The notes under the pieces: generated by a model
What the model was told of the DNA's origin: nothing
What the model saw: the letters and a program-made list of their open reading frames with translations, nothing else
The model's database searches: none
From: Gaiellasilicea sp963763755
GTDB taxonomy: Bacteria > Actinomycetota > Thermoleophilia > Gaiellales > Gaiellaceae
Assembly: GCA_963763755.1 (NCBI GenBank)
Contig: CAVXQE010000010.1
Coordinates: 1 to 64,000 of the forward strand
Direction of reading: 5' to 3'
DNA length: 64,000 bases
Part shown: piece by piece, positions 17,507-26,463 of the stretch
How the letters are laid out: each line of letters opens with the position of its first letter
Position numbering within the stretch: the first letter of the stretch is position 1
Translations under genes and position numbers: made by a program

Positions 17507-17944
17507 TCAGCCGGTCGAGGAGTCGAAGGTCGAGCTCTCGGTGAAGAGGACGCGCCCGCGCGGCCGAGCCGTCGCGGACGGTGATCGTCACGAGCTTGAC
17601 CGGGCGGCTCGCCGGCGTGCTCGTGCAGGTCGGCGGAGGCCCCGCGAGGAAGGTGCCGATCGCGCAGGACCAGGACCCGTCGACCTGCATCCAGTACCCG
17701 TTCGTCGTCGTCGGAGCGCTGGGGCCGTCGTCGGCACCGCCGCGAACGAGCCCTGGCGGAAGGTCTCCATCTGCCGGTCGGCGAGCGCGCCGGCGGTCGT
17801 CCCGGCCTTCGCGCGGTCGACCGCGAGGATGCCCGAGCTGTAGCCGGCCACGATCGCCGTGATGCCGATCGACATCACGACCATCGCGATCAGCAGTTCG
17901 ACCAGGCTGAAGCCTCCTTCGCTTGTCGCCAGGCGGCGCAACAC
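17507..17944 (-). CDS. PilV-like prepilin, frameshifted
   Basis: The start MLRRLATSEGGFSLVELLIAMVVMSIGITAIVAG shows a class III signal: short basic leader, Gly just before Phe at the PilD cleavage site, Glu at mature position 5, then the pilin helix. The N-terminal frame ends near AAVPTTAPA (about 17725). It continues in another frame as NGYWMQVDGSWSCAIG and VKLVTITVRDGS, then ends RVLFTESSTFDSSTG with a TGA at 17507. About 145 residues, a typical minor pilin or PilV size. It follows the FN3 protein with a 6-base gap and precedes pilC. Confidence 0.8.
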
Positions 17945-17950
17945 GCTTTC

Positions 17951-19769
17951 CTAGCCCCCGCTGACGCTGAAGGTCGGCTTGGCGATCTGGACGCGCATCG
18001 GGCCGGACCACCTGAGCTTCGCGTTCTTCGGCAGCCACGGGTTGAGCCCGCGGACGCGATAGTACCACGTCCCGGGTGAGCGGGAGCACAGCCGAGGTGG
18101 CCGCCGTCCGCATCTGCCCGGCCGCGGGCCAGGGGTTGCTCGTGCGGCTCCACTCGACGTCGTACTTGGTGGCGCCGGTCGACGGCGTCCAGGCGACGAG
18201 CGGCGGGCCGTAGAAGCGGCTCTGTCGAGTTCACTGCCGACAGCATCCGACCGGAGGGCGACAAGCCGGTGACGTAAGGTGCCGCTCCTGCGCTGAGCAC
18301 GGGCTCGCGTGCTGCGCTTGCTCGAACATCAGTACGTTGCCGGCCTGGCAGGCGTCCTGCGGCAGCACGGTGTCCTGATAGACAAAGCTCGACTCCTCCT
18401 CCGCCTTCGCGTCGGACGAACCTGTCGAGCTCGACTCAGACGAGTCGCCGACCGGCGCTTCGCGACCGGCACGACCGTCCAGTAGTACCGGCCGAGCCGC
18501 CAGTTGTTGTCCCACAGGTCGACGGGCGCCGGCCCTGCGGTCTTGTCGCCGGATGCTGAGGCCGCGCTGCCCGAGGCGTCGGTCGGAGGCGCCTCGTTCG
18601 ACGTGACGGACTCGCCGTCGAACCTGAGAGTCTTCGCCTTCCGAACCGCCCAGCAGGAACAGGCGCTGTTTCGAGAGCTCCTGCGATGTCTCGGGATCGA
18701 GAGCGAGCGGCCCTGTGATGCGAGGCGCGTAGGCCGTACCGCCGACGATCGAACCGATGTAGACGACGTTGACGCAGTCCTCGGTCCGTCGAAGATGTAG
18801 ACGCGATGCAAGCGAGCTGGCCGTCATTCGACGAAGACGAAGGCCGGCATAAGCGCATGGGCCTGAACGTTGCCGTCGTCGGACACGTACTGGGCGGAGA
18901 TCGTCCTCCAGCGGCTTCGCGACGTCCGTCGTCGGCGTCTGGACACCTGCCGGCGACTGGTACCCGTGTACGTCGCTCCACGGACCGTAGGACGCGCGCG
19001 GCAGACCGTTCGCCGTCTCGCCGTAGACGTCGCGCCTCGCGCGAACGCGCCACACAACGTCACGCGGCGGCGTGCGCAGCGTGTAGTACTCGCGCTCGTC
19101 GGCGACGGTCGTGATCGTCGAGATGACCTTGCCCATTCCGCCGAGGTTCCCGAGCCAGACGTCGTAGCCGGTCGCGCCCGAAACCGGCGTCCAGCGGATG
19201 TACCCAGGCCCGCTCGGGAGTCGCTGCGGGACGCCGATGTCGTCGTCTGCGTGATCCTTGCGGTTGACGTCGGCCCACCGCATGTTGAAGCCCCGCGGCT
19301 GGCTCCACTGCGAGAACGTCCCGTCAGCGCCGAACGCGCGCACGTGCCAGTACAGCGACGCGTGGTCGCCCGTGATCCACGGCAGCGAGATCGGAACCGC
19401 GACGGCCGGAGTCTTCAGCGAGCGGCTCGACCAGATGACGGCCGTTGTCAGCGCCGAAGTTCCGGCTGGTGGAGAGCTCGAACTCGTACCGCGTCGCGCG
19501 AGGCGACCGGCTGCCCAGGCGAAGGACGGCGTCCGCGAGAACGTTGGGGTAGCGCCGACCTCTGCGGTTGCGCGCGAGCCCGAGTCGTGGAGCCGCAGCT
19601 GGAAGTTCTCGAGCGCGTTCGGCTTGGCGAGAGACGGCCGGTTGGCAGCCGCACCGGCGGCGAGCGGGATGGCCGCGACGCATGCGAGTGCCGTCGCAGT
19701 GATCAGGAGCCGCGGACGCCGCAGACGGCGGAGCCCGCCCTTGACGCCGCGATGATCGTTGTTGTTCAT
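17951..19769 (-). pseudogene. Exported fibronectin type III-like protein in the pilus operon, multiply frameshifted
   Basis: The start is MNNNDHRGVKGG (19769) with a twin-Arg-rich N region and a signal peptide (LLITATALACVAAIPLAAGAAA). The body contains repeated FN3-type strands: ATRYEFELSTSRNFG, ASLYWHVRAFGADGTFSQWS, YIRWTPVSGATGYDVWLGN, DVVWRVRARRDVYG, GRYYWTVVPV, and ends GTWYYRVRGLNPWLPKNAK to TFSVSGG with a TAG at 17951. At least six frame changes are required (near 19510, 19440, 18905, 18820, 18640, 18470 and downstream). About 600 residues in total. The clean continuation of FN3 strands argues for sequencing indels. Probably a surface protein linked to the pilus; the role is unknown. 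Confidence 0.65.
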
Positions 19770-19801
19770 CTCGACGCTGTTTGCCTTTCTCTGGATTGGG
19801 T

Positions 19802-20508
19802 TCATGAGTTGCCGTCCGGGGTGGTCGGGGACGGCGAGGTTCGAAGCGGCTCTCGTGAAGAGGAACCGGTACTGGACGCCGGTCGCCGTGTTGGCGAGCT
19901 TCAGCGGATGCCCCTGGCGCACGCGGATCGCTTGCTTGCCGCCGGCGAAAGCGCCGCCGACCGCCTCGATGCGCAGGGCCTTCTGCGTGACCGCCAGGAG
20001 ACGGAACTGCGCGTCGCCGACGTTGAACACCTGGTGCAGGCCGACGACCTGTCGCTGCCCGTTCGTCCAGATCACCGCGCGTGTCGGCGCGGCCGGCGTG
20101 AAGGGCACGGTCTTGGCGACCGGCCGGCTTCGAGTGGCGCCGGGCGCACGGCGTGAGCCGGCTTCGTCGCCAGCCGAAGCGGACGAGGACGTGGTCGTGC
20201 TCGCGTGAATCAGCGGCACGAACGGGTCCTTGACCTGCAGCTGCCGGATCAGGCGCAGGCGCTTCGCGTCTGCGGCCGGGAGCGGCGTGCTGTCGCCGCC
20301 GGTCACGACCGGGCTCGCCGGCGTGACGAGGGAGGTCGAGGCGGTGCTCGAGGACGAGCTCGAGCGGCTTCATGATCTTCGGCAGCTCGAAGGCGAGCAG
20401 CGCGAGGAGCACGACCACGAGGACGGCGAGGACGATCTTCTTGCGCGTTTCCGCGGCGTCGCGGGCGGTCGCCCGGCGGCCGCCGATGTGTGTCTCGACA
20501 ACGGTCAT
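19802..20508 (-). CDS. PilP-like type IV pilus assembly protein, frameshifted
   Basis: The start MTVVETHIGGRRATARDAAE at 20508 overlaps the pilO stop (ATGA). One membrane helix (KIVLAVLVVVLLALLAFELPKIM) is followed, after a frame change near 20335, by a flexible region with KDPFVPL. A C-terminal beta domain follows (RAVIWTNGQRQVVGLHQVFNVGDAQFRLLAVTQKALRIEAVGG to YRFLFTRAAS), which resembles the PilP/GspC homology region. A second change near the end gives PTTPDGNS and a TGA at 19802. In Gram-negatives PilP links PilNO to the PilQ secretin; no secretin occurs here. Assignment rests on position after pilO and on this architecture, so PilP-like is an inference. Confidence 0.55.
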
Positions 20509-21158
20509 CAGGGTGTCCCTCCTGCGGCACTCGCAGTGACCGAGGTCGAATCAGCCTCGGGTGTGGGCGTGGCCGTGGGCGCCGCAGCTCCGGCCGAGCC
20601 GCTGTACGTGAAGACGTTGAGGTGGATCGTCGCCGCGAGCTGCGGCAGCTGATCCTCGCCGGGGGCCAGACTGACCGAGTCGACGCTGAAGAGCCGGCCG
20701 GAGGAGTGTGCCCGCGAGCCCGAGACGCCCGCCTGCGTGCGCAGGTGCTTCAGGAAGCGCTGGACGCCGAAGTAGCGCCCGGTGACGACGACGTCCATCG
20801 GCACCGTCGAGTAGCCGATCTGCGCGGTCGCAGCCTGCGGGGTGAGCGAGTCGAGCCTCACGCCGGCCTGACGCGCCGCGCGCTGGAGCTGCCGCAGCAC
20901 GTTCGACATCGCGACGCTCCGCGGCATCGCCCGCGTGAGCACCGAGATCGACGCGCCGCCCGTGGAGGCGCCGGACGGGGACCTCGTGGTCCCGTTCAGG
21001 ACCACGAGCTGCGTCTTCGCGTCGGCGATCCGGCTGTCGAGCTCGGCCGCCTTCGAGTGCTGCGGCGAGACGAGGCCGAACCAGCCGACGAGCGCGACTG
21101 CCGCGACGGCGGCCACGCCGAGCGCCGCGACGACCTTCGGGGTCAACTTGTCCTTCAT
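20508..21158 (-). CDS. pilO: Type IV pilus alignment protein PilO
   Basis: 216 residues: a short cytoplasmic N terminus, one membrane helix (VVAALGVAAVAAVALVGWFGLV, about 8-30), a coiled-coil-prone segment (HSKAAELDSRIADAKTQLV) and a ferredoxin-like periplasmic/extracellular domain (VLRQLQRAARQAGVRLDSLTP, VPMDVVVTGRYFGVQRFLKHLR, ATIHLNVFTY). This is the PilO layout. PilO pairs with PilN to form the alignment subcomplex. The ATG at 21158 overlaps the PilMN stop, and its stop overlaps the next gene. A Thr/Pro/Ala-rich C-terminal tail extends beyond the usual domain. Confidence 0.88.
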   Translation of the reverse strand: MKDKLTPKVVAALGVAAVAAVALVGWFGLVSPQHSKAAELDSRIADAKTQLVVLNGTTRSPSGASTGGASISVLTRAMPRSVAMSNVLRQLQRAARQAGVRLDSLTPQAATAQIGYSTVPMDVVVTGRYFGVQRFLKHLRTQAGVSGSRAHSSGRLFSVDSVSLAPGEDQLPQLAATIHLNVFTYSGSAGAAAPTATPTPEADSTSVTASAAGGTP

Positions 21159-22993
21159 CAGCCGTTCCCTCCTGTGGTGCGCACGTTGGCGACGATCGTG
21201 AATCGGGTTGCCTTCTTGCCGGCGACGTCGCCCCGCTGCATCGACTGGAGCGACACGTCGGACAGCGCCGGGATGAGCGCGAGCCGGTCGAGGACGAGCG
21301 CGACCGCGTCCCGCGAGAGCGCGTTCCCGGTGACCGTGAACGTCGTTCCCGCCGGGGCCGAAGCGGCGCCAGACGAGCTCAGCCCGTTCGTCGTCACGAC
21401 GGCGCTGGTCGCGTTCCCCGTCGTGGCGGGGGCAACCGTCGCACCCGGCGTCAGCTGCATGGTGTCGAGCCAGACGCCCTGCGGCATCACGCGCGCGAGC
21501 TGGTCGAGCAGGCCGTCCCAGTTGGAACGCCCGGACGACGCGGCCGTGAACGCGGCGAGGTGCGCCTGCGCCTGCGCGGCGACTGCCGCCGAGACGGAGG
21601 CGGCCGCCTGCTTCTGCGCGACCTGCGCCTCGAGCCCCTCGAGCGTCGCGCGCCGGTCGCTCACATCGGAGCGTCCCTGCACGAACCCGAGCGCGAGGAG
21701 CACTGCGACCAGGACGAGGACAGCGCCTGCGGCGGCCGCGATCCCGTTCTTCGACCGCAGACCGCTCTGGGCCGCGTCCTGCCGCTTCTCGACGCGCGGA
21801 GCCGGAAGAAGGTTGACGCCGCGCATCTCGGCCTCGATCCCGAGTCCGACTGCCACTGCAAGCGACGCCAGGTCGTCACGCGTGCCGACCGCGTCGGCGA
21901 TCTGCACGCCGGCGAGCGGGTCGGCGCGCCGGACACGCACGCGCGTCAGGCGCTCGAGCTCCTCGGCGAGGCCGCGAAGCTTCGTCGTGCCGCCGGTGAT
22001 CAGCACCGTCGAGATCGCGAGCGAGCCGGGCTGGCTCTGGTAGAACCGCAGCGAGGCGATCAGCTCACGCGCGAGCGTCTGCAGCTCGCGGGCGAGCACA
22101 GCGCGTGCGCGGGCGAGACTCGGATCGTCTCCGTCCGACGCGTCGGCGCCGAGGTCGAGCGCGAGCGTCAGCTGCCGAGCCTCGTCCGCGCCCAGGCCGA
22201 GCTCGCGGGCGATTGCGTCCTCGAGGTTCGCGCCGCCCCACTCGAGGACGCGCGTGAAGTCGCAGACGACGCCGTCGGAGATCGCAAGCGTCGTGCGGTC
22301 GTGGCCGATCGTCACCGCGACGACGGCGGCCTGCTCGTCGCGCGCGGCCGCAGGAGCGACGGCGCGCAGCAGGGCGAAGGCCTCCAGGTCGACGGCGGCG
22401 ACCTCGATTCCGGCCTCCTTGCAGGCCGCGACGTAGCGGTCGATCGAGTCCCGGTACGCGGCGGCGAGGACGACGCGGCGCGAGCGCTGCCCGGCCTCGT
22501 TGACGCCCTCGGAGACGACGTGGTAGTCGAGCACCGCCTCGTCGGCCGGGATCGAGAGCTCCTCGTACGCGCGGAAGCGGATCGCGTTCGCGAGCTGGCG
22601 CTCGTCCTCGATCCCCTCCAGCTCGAACGAGCGCACGCCGATCCGGTTCGTGGCGATGCCGAGGCGCACGCCGCGCCGGGGAAGCTTGTTGGTGCGGAAG
22701 AGCTCGGCGAGCGCCGACGCGAGCGCGGGGAGGTCCCGCACCTCGCCGGCGACGACGACGCCCGGCTCGAGCGGGATGCGCGCGAGCTGCACGAGCTCCG
22801 CCCGGCCGCCGTCGTTGACCACGCGCGAGGCTGCGATCTGGGAGGCGCCGATCTTGAGACCGACGATCTCCTGCTTCCGCCCCCGCTTGCGCGGCGCGCC
22901 GCCGGACGGCTTCGGCGGCACTGCGCCGGCCCGCGTCTTCTTCTGCGGCCGCCGGACGAGGTCCGACAGCTTGATCTCCTTCTTCAGGTCCAT
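21158..22993 (-). CDS. Natural PilM-PilN fusion protein
   Basis: 611 residues in one uninterrupted frame. Residues about 43-385 are PilM, an actin-like ATPase fold (VGLKIGASQIAASRV, FRAYEELSIPADEAVLDYHVV, AAVVAVTIGHDRTTLAI, SLRFYQSQPGSLAISTVLITGG). Residues about 391-611 are PilN: the conserved cytoplasmic motif RGVNLLPAPR (391-400), one membrane helix (about 418-438), a coiled-coil (LEGLEAQVAQKQAAA), then the ferredoxin-like domain (PQGVWLDTMQLTPG, FTVTGNALSRDAVALVLDRL). In the separate proteins PilM binds exactly this PilN motif, so the fusion makes that contact permanent. Neighbours are pilT upstream and pilO overlapping downstream. Confidence 0.9.
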   Translation of the reverse strand: MDLKKEIKLSDLVRRPQKKTRAGAVPPKPSGGAPRKRGRKQEIVGLKIGASQIAASRVVNDGGRAELVQLARIPLEPGVVVAGEVRDLPALASALAELFRTNKLPRRGVRLGIATNRIGVRSFELEGIEDERQLANAIRFRAYEELSIPADEAVLDYHVVSEGVNEAGQRSRRVVLAAAYRDSIDRYVAACKEAGIEVAAVDLEAFALLRAVAPAAARDEQAAVVAVTIGHDRTTLAISDGVVCDFTRVLEWGGANLEDAIARELGLGADEARQLTLALDLGADASDGDDPSLARARAVLARELQTLARELIASLRFYQSQPGSLAISTVLITGGTTKLRGLAEELERLTRVRVRRADPLAGVQIADAVGTRDDLASLAVAVGLGIEAEMRGVNLLPAPRVEKRQDAAQSGLRSKNGIAAAAGAVLVLVAVLLALGFVQGRSDVSDRRATLEGLEAQVAQKQAAASVSAAVAAQAQAHLAAFTAASSGRSNWDGLLDQLARVMPQGVWLDTMQLTPGATVAPATTGNATSAVVTTNGLSSSGAASAPAGTTFTVTGNALSRDAVALVLDRLALIPALSDVSLQSMQRGDVAGKKATRFTIVANVRTTGGNG

Positions 22994-23000
22994 GTGTCGC

Positions 23001-24170
23001 TTACACCTCCACGGCGACCCGGAGGCCGTTCGTCTCTGGGGTCTGGGTCGGGACGGAGGCGCCGTTGGCAGCCGCCGAAATCAGGTTCGTGATGCCGGAC
23101 CGCTCGAGCAGGCCGCGGAGCTGGTCGGGCCGGGACGAGCGTGCGAAGGCCGCCTCGGGCGTGATCACGTTGTGGCGCACGAGATCGGCGAGGGACTGCT
23201 CCATCGTCTGCATCCCGCGCGAGGTGCTCGTCTGCATCACCGAGTAGATCTGCTCGACCTTCGCCTGGCGGATCAGGTTGCGGACCGCGTCGTCCGGGAT
23301 GAGGATCTCGAGCGCGGCCCTCCGGCCGTGCCCGTCCGCGGTCGGGACGAGGGTCTGCGTGACGACGCCCTGGAGCGTCGAGGCGAGCTGGACGCGGACC
23401 TGGCCCTGCTGCTCGGCCGGGAAGACGTCGATGACGCGGTCGATCGTGGTCGGCGCGCTCTGGGTGTGCAGCGTCGCGAACACGAGGTGGCCGGTCTCGG
23501 CCGCGGTGAGCGCGGTGGAGACCGTCTCCAGGTCGCGCATCTCGCCGACGAGGATCACGTCGGGGTCCTGGCGGAGCGCGGCGCGCAGGCCTTCGGCGAA
23601 GGTCGTCGCGTCCTGGCCGATCTCGCGCTGGTTGACGATGCAGCTGCCGTGCGTGTGCAGGAACTCGATCGGGTCCTCGATCGTGAGGATGTGCTCGTGC
23701 CGGCTGCGGTTGATGTGGTGGAGCAGCGCCGCGAGCGTCGTCGACTTGCCCGAGCCGGTCGGCCCGGTGACGAGCACGAGCCCGCGCGGCTTGTCGGCGA
23801 GCTCGGTGAGCCGCGCGGGCAGGCCGAGCTGCTCGAGCGTCTTGATCTCGTCCGGGATGAGCCGGAAGGCGGCGCCGAGGGCGCCGCGCTGAAAGTAGGT
23901 GTTGACGCGGAAGCGCGCGAGCCCGGGGATCGAGTGCGAGAAGTCGATCTGCCGGCGCGTCTCGAGCGTCTTCTGCTGCTCGGTCGAGAGGATCCGGTAC
24001 ACGAGCGTGCGGATCTCCTCCGGCTGCAGCGTGTCGTGATCCGCCAGGCGCTCGAGGCGGCCGTTGACGCGGATCACCGCCGGCGACCCCACCGTCAGGT
24101 GGAGGTCCGACGCGCTGCGCTCGACCATCACGGTGAGCAGTTCGTCGATCGAGTGAAGTTCGGTGGTCAC
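23001..24170 (-). CDS. pilT: Type IV pilus retraction ATPase PilT
   Basis: 389 residues. The N-terminal PAS-like domain (SASDLHLTVGSPAVIRVNGRLE) is followed by a RecA-like motor: Walker A GPTGSGKSTT, Asp box TIEDPIEFLH, Walker B DPDVILVGEMRD, His box GHLVFATLHT, and the PilT-type VRNLIRQAK motif in place of the canonical AIRNLIRE. It hydrolyses ATP at the inner face of the membrane to depolymerise the pilus. It lies between pilA and the pilMN fusion. A second, divergent PilT is encoded at 28285-29449. Confidence 0.95.
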   Translation of the reverse strand: MTTELHSIDELLTVMVERSASDLHLTVGSPAVIRVNGRLERLADHDTLQPEEIRTLVYRILSTEQQKTLETRRQIDFSHSIPGLARFRVNTYFQRGALGAAFRLIPDEIKTLEQLGLPARLTELADKPRGLVLVTGPTGSGKSTTLAALLHHINRSRHEHILTIEDPIEFLHTHGSCIVNQREIGQDATTFAEGLRAALRQDPDVILVGEMRDLETVSTALTAAETGHLVFATLHTQSAPTTIDRVIDVFPAEQQGQVRVQLASTLQGVVTQTLVPTADGHGRRAALEILIPDDAVRNLIRQAKVEQIYSVMQTSTSRGMQTMEQSLADLVRHNVITPEAAFARSSRPDQLRGLLERSGITNLISAAANGASVPTQTPETNGLRVAVEV

Positions 24171-24216
24171 AGGGGTTTGGCCTTTCGAGGGTCGAAGAGC
24201 GTTGCCAGAGGGCTGA

Positions 24217-24244
24217 GGAGGGGCGCGGTTGCCCGCGCCCCTCC
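24217..24244 (-). terminator. Strong hairpin between pilA and pilT
   Basis: GGAGGGGCGCGG (24217-24228), loop TTGC and CCGCGCCCCTCC (24233-24244) form a perfect 12-bp stem, 32 bases after the pilA stop in the direction of transcription. There is no T run after it on the minus strand, so it may be a Rho-type pause or an mRNA-stabilising 3' end. Either would let pilA transcript exceed that of the motor and assembly genes downstream. Confidence 0.6.
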
Positions 24245-24275
24245 GTCGAAGCGGTTAGTGCGTTCGAGCCGCTTA

Positions 24276-24695
24276 CTAGCAGGCGCGCCTGCGAGCGACC
24301 TCGCCGCCGGGACCGGCGACGCTTCGACCGTGCGTGGCCGCTCTTGCCGCCGTCCGCCTCGAGGCAGTAGCGTGGCGCCGACCGCGGCACGTCGACCCTG
24401 ACGCCGTCGGTTGAGGCCGCTGTCGACTGACCTTGAGGCCGCCGGTCGTGCCGGCGCCGCCGGTACGGCCGTGGTCATGCCGGCGTAGCTGCTGTGGTCG
24501 GCGAAGTACGCCTCGGCCGACGGGACGGCCGCGCGGACGTTGGCCTTGGCAGCCGTCGTCGTTGGCGCGATCCTTGAAGCCGAGGTACGACGGGACTGCA
24601 ATCGCGAGCAGGATCCCGATGATGACGATGACGACGAGGAGCTCGATGAGAGTGAACCCCTCCTCGCGAGCGAGCCGCTCACGAATGCGTGCCAT
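24276..24695 (-). CDS. pilA: Major type IV prepilin (PilA-like), frameshifted
   Basis: The start at MARIRERLAREEGFTLIELL (24695) has AAGGAG upstream. It is a textbook class III signal: basic leader, Gly before Phe, Glu at mature position 5, and a 20-residue hydrophobic helix (VVIVIIGILLAIAVPSYL). The frame changes near 24555 (continuing TTAAKANVRAAVPSAEAYFADHSSYAGMTT), then again near 24470 and 24385 (SAPRYCLEADGG), ending RRRAC at 24276. About 139 residues, normal for a pilin. The two Cys near the C terminus could be the D-region disulphide. It has its own leader region and a hairpin downstream. Confidence 0.85.
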   Translation of the reverse strand: MARIRERLAREEGFTLIELLVVIVIIGILLAIAVPSYLGFKDRANDDGCQGQRPRGRPVGRGVLRRPQQLRRHDHGRTGGAGTTGGLKVSRQRPQPTASGSTCRGRRHATASRRTAARAATHGRSVAGPGGEVARRRAC

Positions 24696-24843
24696 GTAGT
24701 TCTCCTTCGGTTGGTTGATCAAGCACGTCCCCAGTGTCGGGCTCCGCCGGGGCGACTGTCCTGCCCGTACCGGGCAACCCACCCACCCCTCGGTCTAGGT
24801 CCCCGGCGGGACCCCACCCGCGCGATCACGCGGAGCGGCCGAG
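24696..24843 (-). promoter_or_regulatory. pilA leader/promoter region
   Basis: This 148-base gap between the pilB stop and the pilA start is the longest in the pilus core operon. On the minus strand it contains a GCCCG-GTA-CGGGC hairpin (24763-24775) and a good ribosome-binding site (GAAGGAGAAC) close to the ATG. A separate pilA promoter here would fit the need for excess pilin. I compared it by eye with the c-di-GMP-I riboswitch pattern and did not find the conserved core. Confidence 0.35.
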
Positions 24844-26463
24844 TCAGGCGGGGCAGACGCGCGCGAGCTCTTCGACCGACGTGATGCCGGCCGCGACCTT
24901 GGCCACGCCGTCGTCCCACAGCGTGCGCATGCCCTCCTCGACGGCGGCGCGCTCGATCTCCTCGCGCGGCGCCTTCGACGCCGCGAGCTGCTCGAGGCGC
25001 TCGCTCATCGGGAGGAGCTGGAAGACGCCCACGCGGCCGCGGTAGCCCGTGTTGCCGCAGCGGGCGCACCCGCGGCGACGCCGGAAGATCGCTCCGGCCA
25101 GGCCGGCCGCCGTCTCCTCGCTCAGGCGGAGCCCGAGCAGCTCGTCACGGGTCGCCGTGTACGGCTCGGCGCAGTGCGCGCACAGCTTGCGGGCGAGCCG
25201 CTGCGCCAGCACGGCAGACACGGCCGCGCCGGTCAGGAACGGCTCCACTCCCATCTCGTTCAGCCGCGTGATCGCGGAGGGAGCGTCGTTCGTGTGCAGC
25301 GTCGACAGCACGAAGTGCCCGGTCAGCGCGGCCTCGATCGAGATCTTGGCCGTCTCGCCGTCGCGGATCTCGCCGACCATGATCACGTCGGGGTCGGAGC
25401 GGACGATCGAGCGCAGCGCGGTCGCGAAGGTCAGCCCGGCGCGGAGGTTGATCTGCACCTGCTTGATGCCGTCGAGCCTGTACTCGACCGGGTCCTCGAC
25501 CGTGATGATGTTGATCTCCGGCCGGCTGATCGCAGCCAGCCCGGCGTACAGCGTCGTCGACTTCCCGGAACCCGTGGGGCCTGTGACGAGGAGCGCGCCC
25601 GACGGGCGGGCGAGGATGCGCCCGATCTGGTCGCTCATCTCCTGCGAGAGGCCGAGCGCGCCGAGCGTCGGGACTTCACGCGACTTGTCGAGCAGCCGCA
25701 TCGTCACCGACTCGCCGTCGACCGTCGGCAGCGTCGCCACGCGGATGTCGAGCATGCGCCCGGCCGCGGTGGCGTTCAGCGAGATGCGCCCGTCCTGCGG
25801 CTTTCGCCGCTCGGCGATGTCGAGCTTCGCCAGCACCTTGAGGCGCGTGGTGACACCGGATGCGAGGCGCTTCGGGACGCGATGGGCGACGTGGAGGACG
25901 CCGTCGACCCGGTAGCGGACGACCAGCTCCTTCTCTCCCGGCTCGACGTGGATGTCGCTCGCCCCGTCCTCGGCCGCTTCGAAGATCATCGAGTTGACGA
26001 GGCGGACGAGCGGCGCGTCCGAGATGCCGTCGTCGGCCTCGAGGTCGTCGAGCTCCGCCTCCTCGCTCTCGAGGGTGACCATCTCGTCGAAGGCAGCGTT
26101 CATGGCGCCCGCGGCGCGCGAGAGGCGACGCAGCTCGGCGAGGATGTCCTCCTCGGCCGCGACGTGGAACTCGACCGTCTGGCGCGTCCCGAGCCGCAGC
26201 TCGTCGAGCGCCCGGACGTCGTGCGGGTTCGCGATCGCGACCTTGAGGACGCCGTCGCCGGCCGCGAACGGGATCGCGACGACCCGGATGAGCACCGGCA
26301 AGGCGATCGCCCTGACGGCGTCGGGGTCGACGCCGACGACGGGAAGGTCGACCGGCGGCAGCTCGTGGCCGTCGGCGAGCATCGGCGCCGTGTCCAGCCC
26401 GTCGTCGGCGTCGTCGACGAGCCGCAGCTCGGGCTCGTCCCTCAAGTGGCTCGCCGGGATCAC
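24844..26463 (-). CDS. pilB: Type IV pilus assembly ATPase PilB
   Basis: 539 residues from a GTG at 26463 that overlaps the prepilin peptidase stop (GTGA). The N-terminal part holds a short MshEN/T2SSE_N-like domain (about 40-130). The motor has Walker A GPTGSGKSTTLYAGL, Asp box TVEDPVEYRLDGI, Walker B SDPDVIMVGEIRD and His box HFVLSTLHTNDAPSAI. The tetracysteine zinc motif of assembly ATPases is present (CAHC, then CARC in GCARCGNTGYRGR). It powers pilin polymerisation through PilC. The N-terminal region is shorter than in proteobacterial PilB. No frameshifts. Confidence 0.95.
   Translation of the reverse strand: MIPASHLRDEPELRLVDDADDGLDTAPMLADGHELPPVDLPVVGVDPDAVRAIALPVLIRVVAIPFAAGDGVLKVAIANPHDVRALDELRLGTRQTVEFHVAAEEDILAELRRLSRAAGAMNAAFDEMVTLESEEAELDDLEADDGISDAPLVRLVNSMIFEAAEDGASDIHVEPGEKELVVRYRVDGVLHVAHRVPKRLASGVTTRLKVLAKLDIAERRKPQDGRISLNATAAGRMLDIRVATLPTVDGESVTMRLLDKSREVPTLGALGLSQEMSDQIGRILARPSGALLVTGPTGSGKSTTLYAGLAAISRPEINIITVEDPVEYRLDGIKQVQINLRAGLTFATALRSIVRSDPDVIMVGEIRDGETAKISIEAALTGHFVLSTLHTNDAPSAITRLNEMGVEPFLTGAAVSAVLAQRLARKLCAHCAEPYTATRDELLGLRLSEETAAGLAGAIFRRRRGCARCGNTGYRGRVGVFQLLPMSERLEQLAASKAPREEIERAAVEEGMRTLWDDGVAKVAAGITSVEELARVCPA

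Noticed and set aside
24696..24843. c-di-GMP-I (GEMM) riboswitch before pilA
   Set aside because: A hairpin is present, but the conserved core and tetraloop-receptor pattern were not found by eye.
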